The notes: generated from the sequence alone by a model not told the origin. A DNA stretch of 15,441 nt from an uncultured Bacilli bacterium (GCA_934095805.1 CAKOKV010000006.1:1-15441), one strand, 5' to 3'; shown: positions 1 to 6,535, counted from the stretch's first letter. Program-made: numbers and translations.

Positions 1-688
1 CTCTTTTAATACCTTGTACAATCATATATGTCTGTCTTAAAAAAATACTGTTTTGACCTTTAAAAGAATTTAATTTTTTATAATATTTCATTTTATTTAT
101 TTTAGAATGATAAAATATTTTCATTAAAGTTAAATAATAATATATATCATCAGTACCATTTTTAAGAGATGACATAGCTTTATTAAAAGCTAAATCAAAC
201 AATTCAAATCCATTTTTAGTAAGGACATCTTTATTACTAGAAACAAACTTTTTAATAATATTACTGTCTTCATGATTTTTTATGAGTTCTTTTATTATGA
301 TAAGTAAAGAATTCACATCACTATTTTTATCAATAACAAGTTCATCTAAGGAATTGGAACAATCAAGTAATATATCATTATCATGATGAACAAGATAAGC
401 TAATATTTTTTCTTTTGATGATTTAATACTACTTTTGATCTTTAGTATTTCTTTTTCACTAAAATTATTTCTATTTATAAGAATAGACAATAAACTAGTA
501 AGTTTTTCTAAAAATATGGTGTAATTCTTATCACAAGAACAGTTATTTAAATAATCGTTAAGTCTAATCATTAAAATATTAATAAATTCTTTTTCATTAA
601 TAGACATGGTATGTAAAAAATATTGTATGCTTCCATCTGAAAAGTCGCCTTTATTAATAAATTTTTTAAAGTTATCTTTTTCTTTCAT
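1..688 (-). CDS. Hypothetical helical protein, C-terminal part beyond the left window edge
   Basis: I do not recognise this gene. Reading leftward from the ATG at 688-686, 229 codons stay open to the window edge, so at least 229 residues are present and the C-terminus is missing. The visible part is rich in Lys, Asn, Ile and Leu. It looks all-helical, with Leu/Ile heptad-like spacing, and has neither a signal peptide nor an obvious membrane segment, so it is probably cytoplasmic. It begins MKEKDNFKKF and has a CSC pair near residue 50. No Shine-Dalgarno sequence precedes the ATG. Instead an extended -10 box ends 7 bases upstream, implying a leaderless transcript. The open frame over 688 bases in such AT-rich DNA, plus a well-placed promoter, makes it a real gene. 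Its function cannot be told from this N-terminal part. Confidence 0.8.
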   Translation of the reverse strand, partial: MKEKDNFKKFINKGDFSDGSIQYFLHTMSINEKEFINILMIRLNDYLNNCSCDKNYTIFLEKLTSLLSILINRNNFSEKEILKIKSSIKSSKEKILAYLVHHDNDILLDCSNSLDELVIDKNSDVNSLLIIIKELIKNHEDSNIIKKFVSSNKDVLTKNGFELFDLAFNKAMSSLKNGTDDIYYYLTLMKIFYHSKINKMKYYKKLNSFKGQNSIFLRQTYMIVQGIKR

Positions 689-695
689 TAACTTT

Positions 696-724
696 ATAAT
701 AGCACTTCAAATTTTATAATACAA
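696..724 (-). promoter_or_regulatory. Leftward promoter, extended -10, predicted leaderless
   Basis: On the minus strand, the -35 TTGTAT (724-719), a 17-base spacer and the -10 TATTAT (701-696) with an upstream TG (TGC, 704-702) make a good sigma-A promoter. The start codon of the leftward gene begins 7 bases after the -10, so transcription should begin at or next to the A of the ATG. Its -35 abuts the -35 of the rightward promoter. Confidence 0.65.
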
Positions 725-741
725 GAAAAATATGGTATAAT
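713..741 (+). promoter_or_regulatory. Rightward promoter for the 762 gene
   Basis: TTTATA (713-718), a 17-base spacer and TATAAT (736-741) with an extended TGG at 733-735. The predicted start of transcription is near 748-749, leaving a leader of about 14 bases that contains AAGGGTGA (748-755). The promoter lies back to back with the leftward one, their -35 elements directly adjacent, so RNA polymerase probably cannot occupy both at once. Confidence 0.65.
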
Positions 742-761
742 TTATTTAAGGGTGAATATGG

Positions 762-1181
762 ATGTATAAAAAAAAGAAATTGTTATTAAATATAGTTAAT
801 ATATTATTCTTAGTTTTTTCATTAATAGAATTAATTAAGTATTTTAAAATAGATAATACTTTTTATGGAGTTATTTATTTATTAATAAATCTAGTAATAA
901 TATTTTTACTTTTACCAGTAACATATAATTATAAAAGACATTATTCGAAAGCTAGAATAAGTAAAATTATATTAATAATTATAGTAGGTTTATTTAATTC
1001 ATTTATATTAAATTTAATAGTATTAGATAGTATGAACTATATTGATTCATCAAAGGAATATATAAAATCTATATTCTTATTTAAAAATATATTTAAACCA
1101 ATATTATATGGATTATTATGTTTGTTTTTGATATTAGAAACTGGATTAAATAAAAGGATAAAAAAGGTTAAAAAAGATTGA
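762..1181 (+). CDS. Small polytopic membrane protein of unknown function
   Basis: The 139-residue product is dominated by hydrophobic stretches. About four membrane helices are visible, near residues 8-26, 33-54, 68-90 and 106-126, separated by short basic loops. It ends in a lysine-rich tail (KRIKKVKKD), which by the positive-inside rule should be cytoplasmic. The start codon is ATG at 762, preceded by AAGGGTGA with a 6-base gap. I recognise no family. No terminator follows the TGA stop at 1179-1181; instead that stop forms part of the -35 box of the next gene's upstream promoter, so read-through into 1299 is possible. Length and composition are ordinary for a hypothetical membrane protein of this type. 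Confidence 0.75.
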   Translation: MYKKKKLLLNIVNILFLVFSLIELIKYFKIDNTFYGVIYLLINLVIIFLLLPVTYNYKRHYSKARISKIILIIIVGLFNSFILNLIVLDSMNYIDSSKEYIKSIFLFKNIFKPILYGLLCLFLILETGLNKRIKKVKKD

Positions 1182-1206
1182 TAATTATATAAACTTATGC
1201 TAGAAT
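1178..1206 (+). promoter_or_regulatory. Upstream promoter (P1) for the 1299 operon
   Basis: TTGATA (1178-1183), a 17-base spacer and TAGAAT (1201-1206), with an extended TGC at 1198-1200. The TGA stop codon of the preceding gene (1179-1181) lies inside the -35 hexamer. The predicted transcript starts near 1213 and would have a leader of about 86 bases. Confidence 0.5.
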
Positions 1207-1239
1207 AATGGTATTTCAAATAAGAAAAGTCGATAATGT

Positions 1240-1268
1240 TTGACAAAATGTAACAAATATGATATAAT
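1240..1268 (+). promoter_or_regulatory. Perfect consensus promoter (P2) for the 1299 operon
   Basis: TTGACA (1240-1245), exactly 17 bases, then TATAAT (1263-1268) with an extended TGA at 1260-1262. Both hexamers match consensus at all 12 positions, the strongest promoter in the window. Transcription should start near 1275, about 24 bases before the ATG at 1299, with AAAGGGGG (1283-1290) as the ribosome-binding site. High constitutive expression is expected unless a repressor acts here. Confidence 0.85.
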
Positions 1269-1298
1269 ATGTGCATATTTACAAAGGGGGTAAATAAT

Positions 1299-2642
1299 AT
1301 GGATAAACAATTTGTTAGAGGACTTGAAAATTTAATCAATGCATTAAGAAATTATGATGCTAAATTAAGAAAACAACATGCTGAAAGTAGTAGTAAGGAA
1401 GATCAAGCTAAAATAGTAGTTAAGGTTAAGGATGTAGACAAGAGATACTATGAAGCAAGAGCTGACTATACTAAATATATTGCTAAAGAAACTACAGAAG
1501 AAGAAAGAATAGCAATAGAAAAGAAATATGCTGAAAAATACGAAATTAAATCAGATAGAGTAGAAGAGTTACCAAAAGAATTAAAAAATAATGAACCTGA
1601 AGAAGAGGAAGAAGAAGTAACTGAAATTAAGAAACCTAAAAATGGTTTATTAAAGAAAGTTCTATCTTATGTTGGAATTGCTGCTTTAACTGGTGGTATC
1701 GTATATGGAGCAGCAAGATGTTCAAAAGATATTGGTGCTGATATACTAGTTACTGATGGACAAGTTGGAGATACTGACTTAGATGAAGAACTAGAGCCAG
1801 GTGAACCAGGAACATTTAAAGATGCAAGTAATGATGAAGAAGTTAATGCCAGAATAGATTGGTACTTCAATAATTATTTTGATAAAGAATATACTGATAT
1901 GAATCAAATTCAAAAAGATTCAATTAATAAAGAAAATTTAGCTGACATTATAAAAGTCGTTAATGGAGAAATTCCAGAAGGATTTGAAATGAACGAGTTA
2001 GTCAACTATAATAATAGATTAACACAAATGTTTTCAACATATCTATCAACACTAGAAAGAACTGAAGCTGGAAATGTTGGATTTATACCATCACAATATT
2101 TATATGAAGATGGTTCACATGAACAAAAATGTGCTGCTGAGTTAGATGCTGTTATGGAACCATTAATTAAAGCAGTTAATGAACATGATAATGAAGCATT
2201 TAAAAAATATGCAGTTGAGTTCGGTGAATTAATGAGAGATCAATATTATATTCCAGATGCACAAGCTAATCATTACAATGTAAGAAGCATTGCATCATTC
2301 CCAAGTAGAATGCATTTATATGGTTTATCTTATGCTATGTATGCTGAAACTATTATGGAATATGGAATTGTTAATAATATAGATGTATGTATTCCATTCT
2401 GCTTCAATAGCGACGGAGTTGTTGAAGAAATACCATTATCAAAATTAATGGCAACATTAGATTTTGTACCAATGGGACAATGGGAATATGTATTAAAGAG
2501 AGCTGGAATGAGTCAACAAGAAATCGTTAACTATGGTAATACATTAGTTGAAGATACAATGTTCCAAGGATTCTTAAAAGATGCTAAGAATCATTATAAT
2601 GAAAAATTAAGTCAACAAATGACTTTAACAAAAAATAGTTAA
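1299..2642 (+). CDS. Single-pass acidic membrane protein of unknown function, strongly promoted
   Basis: I recognise no family. The 447-residue product has three parts. Residues 1-110 are charged, probably coiled-coil, and end in a run of acidic residues (about 99-106). Residues 117-140 form one membrane helix flanked by lysines (GLLKK before it), with Cys141 just after. Residues 145-447 form a large soluble domain that opens with an acidic Pro/Gly linker and has mixed helical content. The N-terminus lacks a signal peptide, so the likely topology is N-terminus inside and the large domain outside. A frame-matched ATG at 1269 lies directly after the -10 box and before the expected transcript start. 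The ATG at 1299, 8 bases after AAAGGGGG, is therefore the start. The next gene begins 25 bases after the stop with its own strong Shine-Dalgarno, so the two form an operon. The perfect promoter suggests an abundant, possibly structural, protein. Confidence 0.85.
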   Translation: MDKQFVRGLENLINALRNYDAKLRKQHAESSSKEDQAKIVVKVKDVDKRYYEARADYTKYIAKETTEEERIAIEKKYAEKYEIKSDRVEELPKELKNNEPEEEEEEVTEIKKPKNGLLKKVLSYVGIAALTGGIVYGAARCSKDIGADILVTDGQVGDTDLDEELEPGEPGTFKDASNDEEVNARIDWYFNNYFDKEYTDMNQIQKDSINKENLADIIKVVNGEIPEGFEMNELVNYNNRLTQMFSTYLSTLERTEAGNVGFIPSQYLYEDGSHEQKCAAELDAVMEPLIKAVNEHDNEAFKKYAVEFGELMRDQYYIPDAQANHYNVRSIASFPSRMHLYGLSYAMYAETIMEYGIVNNIDVCIPFCFNSDGVVEEIPLSKLMATLDFVPMGQWEYVLKRAGMSQQEIVNYGNTLVEDTMFQGFLKDAKNHYNEKLSQQMTLTKNS

Positions 2643-2667
2643 GAAATAATCAGGGGAGGAATTTATT

Positions 2668-4230
2668 ATGTATAGTAATGAAAGAAGAAGCGGATTTAGT
2701 ATCGCAGATTTATTAGTAAAAATTATATTTGCTGCATTATTTATATTCATACTAATTTGGTTATTTGAGAAGAAAGTTCCAAATATGACGCCTTTCTATA
2801 GTAATGTATTTAGAGAAAATATTAAATACATGCAAGAAGCTGGTGAAAGTTATTTTACAGATGATAAGATGCCTAAGAATGTTGGGGAATCAACTAAGAT
2901 TAGTTTAGGTGAAATGTTTGATAAAAAATTATTGTTACCATTTGTAGATGAAAATGGACATTCTTGTAATCAATATGATTCATATGTAAGTGTTACTAAA
3001 ACTGATGCTGGATATGAACTAAAAACAAATCTAGTATGTAATAATGAAAGCAACTTTACAATTAAAATATTAGGATGTCATACATACTGTAAAGATAATT
3101 CTTGTAATAAGACTTGTAGAATTGAAAAATTAACAGAATATCAATTCAAGAAAACAGTAAAATCAACTAAAACAGTTTATGATTGTAGTAATTTACCAGG
3201 ATCTAAGAGAAATGGTGCTTATTGCTATTTATCAAAATTAGTTGATAGTAAACCATCAAAAATTACTAGTACAACAACTAAAACAGTTTCAGAACCAGCT
3301 GTAAAAGTAGTAGTAAGCGGAACTAAACAATTATTAGAAACAATTAAAACTAAAAATAATGATAGTACACAAAGAGTATATGATGACAAAGTTTATATAA
3401 CAACTGGTGGTGGAACAACTACTGAAAGACAATGTCATAATGTAGAAAAAGAAGAAGCATTCAGTTGTCCAAAAACAAAAACTGAGACAATAACTGAGAA
3501 ATGTACAAAATATAAGACTGAAAAGAAATGTACAACAAAGACTACTAAACAACCATATAATTGTGCTCCATGTACAACTTATAGAGATTCTAATGGTAAA
3601 TCTCATACAACATGTGCTACATGTTATAAAGATGTTAAAACTGAAACATGTAATAATGTTCAAGTACCATATGAATCAACTTGTACAAGACAAGAAACAA
3701 TTACTTATACAGGAACATGTTATAGAACTGTTACTAAACAAGAATGTGAAAATGTAACAGTTACTAAACCTACAACTGGATATTGGACTTGTCCTTCAAC
3801 TTCAACTGGACAAAGTGGTTCAGGAGCTAACTTAAAATGTTGGCATACAGTTAATGTATCTGGTGGATATAGTTACAGCTGTCCAAGCAAATCAAATTAT
3901 AGCGAAGGTTCAGGAGCTAACTTAAAATGTTACTATGTAACTAATGCTTCTTATAAAGAAGAATGTAGAGATAAAACTTATACTTATAATAAATCAGATA
4001 GTATGTGTTATAAAAAAATTAAAGAAACTTCAACAAGTGAAGGTTGTGATAAAGGATACAAACTTGAAGGTAATAAGTGTAATAAATATACAACTAAAAA
4101 AGTAAAAGCTAATAGTAAGAAAGTAAGCTCAACATCATATAAATATATGTGGAGTAAAGAAGAATCTGTTAGTGGATGGACAAAAACTGGAAAAACAAGA
4201 ACAGTAGATGGAAAAGAGATATGTGAATAA
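2668..4230 (+). CDS. Pilin-like, cysteine-rich surface protein
   Basis: The 520-residue product begins with a prepilin-type signal: a short basic leader (RRSG) then FSIADLL and a hydrophobic helix (about residues 11-32). In type IV pilins and pseudopilins the prepilin peptidase cuts after this Gly, and residue +5 is normally Glu; here it is Asp. Residues about 40-140 resemble a pseudopilin head, with a C..YDSYVSV..GYE..LVC pattern. From about 140 on, the protein becomes a Thr/Lys-rich, cysteine-rich extension with paired motifs such as CAPC and CATC, and an EGF-like CDKGYKLEGNKC. I count 29 cysteines in all, which strongly implies disulfides outside the membrane. Two near-identical units (residues about 374-395 and 404-425) carry SGSGANLKC-like and EGSGANLKC segments. 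The ribosome-binding site is AGGGGAGGA, 7 bases before the ATG. The pilin assignment rests on the signal and head and is inference. Confidence 0.7.
   Translation: MYSNERRSGFSIADLLVKIIFAALFIFILIWLFEKKVPNMTPFYSNVFRENIKYMQEAGESYFTDDKMPKNVGESTKISLGEMFDKKLLLPFVDENGHSCNQYDSYVSVTKTDAGYELKTNLVCNNESNFTIKILGCHTYCKDNSCNKTCRIEKLTEYQFKKTVKSTKTVYDCSNLPGSKRNGAYCYLSKLVDSKPSKITSTTTKTVSEPAVKVVVSGTKQLLETIKTKNNDSTQRVYDDKVYITTGGGTTTERQCHNVEKEEAFSCPKTKTETITEKCTKYKTEKKCTTKTTKQPYNCAPCTTYRDSNGKSHTTCATCYKDVKTETCNNVQVPYESTCTRQETITYTGTCYRTVTKQECENVTVTKPTTGYWTCPSTSTGQSGSGANLKCWHTVNVSGGYSYSCPSKSNYSEGSGANLKCYYVTNASYKEECRDKTYTYNKSDSMCYKKIKETSTSEGCDKGYKLEGNKCNKYTTKKVKANSKKVSSTSYKYMWSKEESVSGWTKTGKTRTVDGKEICE
3817..3931 (+). 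repeat. 25-base perfect direct repeat inside the cysteine-rich gene
   Basis: Positions 3817-3841 and 3907-3931 are identical over 25 bases, starting GGTTCAGGAG, at a 90-base (30-codon) period. Both encode GSGANLKC and lie in the same reading frame. The flanking sequences are related only at protein level (CPS before, Cys-aromatic after), consistent with an old duplication of a 30-residue unit with one block conserved or gene-converted. Confidence 0.9.
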
Positions 4231-4252
4231 TTAGAGAAAATATCTCTTTTTT
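4212..4252 (+). terminator. Rho-independent terminator overlapping the end of the cysteine-rich gene
   Basis: An 11-base arm (4212-4222, AAAAGAGATAT) is perfectly complementary to 4240-4250, followed by more T residues. The loop (4223-4239) contains the TAA stop at 4228-4230. The stem is AT-rich, so termination may be partial and some transcripts could continue into the thioredoxin gene. Confidence 0.65.
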
Positions 4253-4302
4253 CTTGTAATTTTTTAAGCATTATATTAAACTAAATATTAGAGGTGAAAG
4301 TA

Positions 4303-4959
4303 ATGGAAAAGCATTGTCGTGAATGCGGAAAAAAGATAGCAAATTCACAAAATTTATGTGATAATTGCAGAGCAAAAAGAAATGGCAAAGATACATTAGC
4401 TAAATATCCATGGTGGATACTTGGATTAATATTACCACCAGTAGGATTAGTTCTATATTTAATATGGAGGAAGGATAGAAAAGAATCTGCTAAAAGTGTT
4501 ATTGTTGGAACAATAATTTCAGCAGTAATTTGGTTATTTTTAGGTTTATCATTCCTAATTGATGGAAAAGAAAATCCAAAAGGAAATAATACTGCTAAAA
4601 CACAAGATGTAAGTAAATCAGCTGATTCAATAAAGAATTGGTATGAAGCAGTATCAAGTGGTGACTATGTTGTTACTATAATAGCAAGTTCAACTTGTCC
4701 ACATTGTAAAGCATATAAGCCAGTTATAACTGAATTATCAGAAAAGGAAAAGTTCAAAATGTTCTTCTTTGAAGCAGATGAACTATCAGATAGTGATTAC
4801 AAAATATTATCAGGAACATTCACATTAACAAATTATAAAGGATCTGTACCATATACATTTGTAGTACACAATAAAGAATTTATAAGCGATACAGTTGGAT
4901 TTAAGGATGAAGAAACAACTAGAAGTTACTTAATATCAGCTGGAGTATTAGAAAACTAG
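4303..4959 (+). CDS. Zinc-ribbon, membrane and thioredoxin-fold fusion protein
   Basis: The 218-residue product starts with a zinc ribbon (Cys5, Cys8, Cys19, Cys22; CREC...CDNC). A hydrophobic segment with a PP kink follows (about 36-54), then a basic loop (RKDRK) and a second hydrophobic segment (about 63-83), a polar linker and a thioredoxin-like domain (about 108-218). This last domain has the redox site CPHC (132-135) and a plausible cis-proline at VPYT. Thioredoxin-fold proteins with CPHC catalyse thiol-disulfide exchange. The neighbour encodes a 29-cysteine surface protein, so a role in its disulfide chemistry is a reasonable inference. Two full membrane spans would leave the thioredoxin domain inside; if the PP segment only dips into the membrane it would be outside. 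A GTG at 4294 is in frame but lies within the ribosome-binding site GAGGTGA (4291-4297), so I use the ATG at 4303. I found no convincing promoter just upstream. Confidence 0.8.
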   Translation: MEKHCRECGKKIANSQNLCDNCRAKRNGKDTLAKYPWWILGLILPPVGLVLYLIWRKDRKESAKSVIVGTIISAVIWLFLGLSFLIDGKENPKGNNTAKTQDVSKSADSIKNWYEAVSSGDYVVTIIASSTCPHCKAYKPVITELSEKEKFKMFFFEADELSDSDYKILSGTFTLTNYKGSVPYTFVVHNKEFISDTVGFKDEETTRSYLISAGVLEN

Positions 4960-4974
4960 GAAACTAGTTTTTTT
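4952..4974 (+). terminator. Rho-independent terminator with GAAA tetraloop
   Basis: AAAACTAG (4952-4959), the loop GAAA (4960-4963) and CTAGTTTT (4964-4971) form a perfect 8-bp hairpin with a T tail. The stop codon TAG (4957-4959) is the end of the left arm. Confidence 0.85.
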
Positions 4975-4987
4975 CTTTATATTATAG

Positions 4988-5005
4988 TATAATTTATATA
5001 GGTGA
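4988..5005 (+). promoter_or_regulatory. -10 box directly followed by ribosome-binding site
   Basis: TATAAT (4988-4993) is followed after 7 bases by AGGTGA (5000-5005), and the ATG of the next gene is at 5010. Transcription should start near 5000, giving a leader of about 10 bases that is essentially only the ribosome-binding site. No good -35 is visible, since that position falls in the T-rich terminator tail. Confidence 0.5.
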
Positions 5006-5009
5006 TTTA

Positions 5010-6104
5010 ATGAAAAAAATACTAATGTCCATAATAACTATAAGTATTATTTTAATATTATCTAAATTTTATTTTTCGAATTATAAAATTGAATATAAAA
5101 TAAATAATTATAATATAAAAGAAACTTATAAGGATAAAAGATATTATTTTGAAATAAATGGTAAAAACAACTATAACTTTGATGTATATTTGAAAAGAAC
5201 ATTTAGTAAACATAAAATTAAAAATATAAATGAAATAGAAAAAGATGATATAAGTTGTATTGTACCAATATCAGATGATTTGAAAACTTATCCATTATGT
5301 TATAAAAATGGCGAATATATTGATTATAACTTACTTGATATAGAAGAATTAGAAGAATATAAAAGTAATAGAATAATGATAGAAAAACCTAAAGATGACT
5401 TTATATATTATGATAATTTAAACAATAATGAGTTTGTAGCACTATGGAATTATAAAGGATATATAATAATGCATAACAATGCATATAAATATGTAGAAAT
5501 GTTTAAAAAAGATAAATATGATAACACATTATCTTATATAATTGATAATACAATTTATATGGCAAATTATGATGAAGAACACGAATATACTAAACTAATT
5601 AAATTAAATGTTGAAAATTATAAACAAGAAACAATAGATTTAAAAAATACCATTGATTATGATTCATATATGGTAGGTCATATTAAAAATAAATTATATA
5701 TCTTTGATAATAAACATACAGTTTTATATGAAATAAATTTAAAAAATAATAAAGTAAAAGTAATAGGAAATAATCAAATTGGATTCAAAAAATATGAAGA
5801 TGGAGAATTTGTAAATTGTAGCAAAACAGAATATAAAATAAATAAAATCAAATATAATAAAACATCATCAATATATACATATACAATAAATACAGGTTTA
5901 TATAAAAAAATAGAAGGAAGTAAACTAAATCAAAAAATAAATAATAATGATGTTAAAATAATAGGAGAATATCAAAATAACTTATATTACACATTAAATG
6001 ATGAATTCTATAGATATAATCCTAAAGATGGTAGTGAGAAAATATTTTATAATTATGAACTTGCTTTCAACAGTGATAATATGATATATCTATATATTAA
6101 ATAA
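5010..6104 (+). CDS. Membrane-anchored extracytoplasmic protein, possibly a beta-propeller
   Basis: The 364-residue product starts with MKKIL and one hydrophobic helix (about 4-23). No lipobox cysteine follows, so it is probably an uncleaved signal anchor, with residues 25-364 outside. The exterior part is rich in Asn, Lys, Tyr and Ile and repeatedly shows short strand-like units of the form N-x-LY-x-D/N, for example NTIYMANYD, NKLYIFDN, NNLYYTLN and DNMIYLYIK. Such spacing is seen in propeller-type repeat proteins, but I cannot assign a named family. Three cysteines lie in the exterior part. The ATG at 5010 follows GGTGA with a 4-base gap. The gene stands alone between the 4952 terminator and the promoter-like sequence at 6124; no clear terminator follows it. 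The function is unknown, and a sensor or anchored binding protein would fit. Confidence 0.75.
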   Translation: MKKILMSIITISIILILSKFYFSNYKIEYKINNYNIKETYKDKRYYFEINGKNNYNFDVYLKRTFSKHKIKNINEIEKDDISCIVPISDDLKTYPLCYKNGEYIDYNLLDIEELEEYKSNRIMIEKPKDDFIYYDNLNNNEFVALWNYKGYIIMHNNAYKYVEMFKKDKYDNTLSYIIDNTIYMANYDEEHEYTKLIKLNVENYKQETIDLKNTIDYDSYMVGHIKNKLYIFDNKHTVLYEINLKNNKVKVIGNNQIGFKKYEDGEFVNCSKTEYKINKIKYNKTSSIYTYTINTGLYKKIEGSKLNQKINNNDVKIIGEYQNNLYYTLNDEFYRYNPKDGSEKIFYNYELAFNSDNMIYLYIK

Positions 6105-6123
6105 CCATTTTTTAAATAAAACA

Positions 6124-6140
6124 TATAATAAATTAGGTGA
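6124..6140 (+). promoter_or_regulatory. -10 box directly followed by ribosome-binding site of the LysM gene
   Basis: TATAAT (6124-6129) is followed after 5 bases by AGGTGA (6135-6140), and the ATG is at 6148. Transcription is predicted to begin at or next to the GGTGA. No convincing -35 is visible, so activity from this site alone is uncertain. Confidence 0.45.
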
Positions 6141-6147
6141 TATTTAT

Positions 6148-6477
6148 ATGTTAGAAAATTCAAGTAAAAAAGGATTAGAAAGTCCATTTTATACTTTATA
6201 TGAAATACAAAAAGGAGATACTCTTTATAAAATATCAAAAGAATTTAATGTTAATACAAAATTATTATCAGAGTTAAATGGCTTAAATATAGATGATTAT
6301 ATTTACCCAGGGCAAACATTATTAATTCCCAAAAAAGATGTAAGCTATTACATTACAAAAGATGGAGATACATTATATACAGTAAGTAATATATTTAAAA
6401 CAACTGAAAAAGATATAGTAGAACAAAATAGAACAATATATTTACTTGCAGGGCAAATGATATATTATAAGAAATAG
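6148..6477 (+). CDS. Two-LysM-domain protein without signal peptide
   Basis: The 109-residue product is almost entirely two LysM modules. The first is residues about 18-62 (YEIQKGDTLYKISKEF then the YIYPGQTLLIP ending), and the second about 66-108 (YYITKDGDTLYTVSNIF then LLAGQMIYYKK). LysM binds N-acetylglucosamine-containing polymers, chiefly peptidoglycan. The first 17 residues are polar (MLENSSKKGLESPFYTL) and contain no hydrophobic signal sequence. Export by the usual route is therefore not evident. Bacillota proteins with LysM but no signal peptide include spore-coat and spore-assembly factors, which act from the mother cell. That role is possible here but unsupported by neighbours. The gene has its own -10/GGTGA start region and a terminator overlapping its stop. 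Confidence 0.9.
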   Translation: MLENSSKKGLESPFYTLYEIQKGDTLYKISKEFNVNTKLLSELNGLNIDDYIYPGQTLLIPKKDVSYYITKDGDTLYTVSNIFKTTEKDIVEQNRTIYLLAGQMIYYKK

Positions 6478-6497
6478 ACTTTTACAGTCTTTTTTTC
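6472..6497 (+). terminator. Rho-independent terminator after the LysM gene
   Basis: AGACT (6476-6480), the loop TTTAC (6481-6485) and AGTCT (6486-6490) are followed by TTTTTT. The stem extends outward through A-T pairs with one mismatch. The TAG stop (6475-6477) overlaps the left arm. Confidence 0.75.
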
Positions 6498-6506
6498 TTT
6501 ATGCAA

Positions 6507-6535
6507 TTCACATTTTAATAATCTCGTGTTATAAT
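6507..6535 (+). promoter_or_regulatory. Promoter for the 6561 membrane-protein gene
   Basis: TTCACA (6507-6512), a 17-base spacer and TATAAT (6530-6535) with an extended TGT at 6527-6529. The predicted transcript starts near 6542, about 19 bases before the TTG start codon at 6561, and includes AGGAG (6547-6551). Confidence 0.7.

Noticed and set aside
1269..1298. Upstream in-frame ATG giving a 10-residue longer N-terminus for the acidic membrane protein
   Set aside because: It lies directly after the -10 box and before the expected transcript start. The ATG at 1299 has an ideal AAAGGGGG site.
1182..1298. Operator-like dyad around the P2 -35 box (TGTT...AACA)
   Set aside because: The arms are short and imperfect; it is not distinguishable from chance in AT-rich DNA.
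1037..1870. Minus-strand frames at 1037-1339 and 1667-1870
   Set aside because: They lie antisense to well-supported genes and promoters, with no ribosome-binding site or promoter of their own.
3334..4271. Open frames on the minus strand and in a second plus frame within the cysteine-rich gene (3334-3663, 3563-3757, 4008-4271)
   Set aside because: They have Cys/Ser/Phe-rich or Leu-rich shadow composition, no ribosome-binding sites, and overlap a gene with strong support.
6053..6238. Minus-strand frame spanning the 5010/6148 junction
   Set aside because: Antisense to two genes, with no ribosome-binding site and low-complexity Tyr/Leu/Phe composition.
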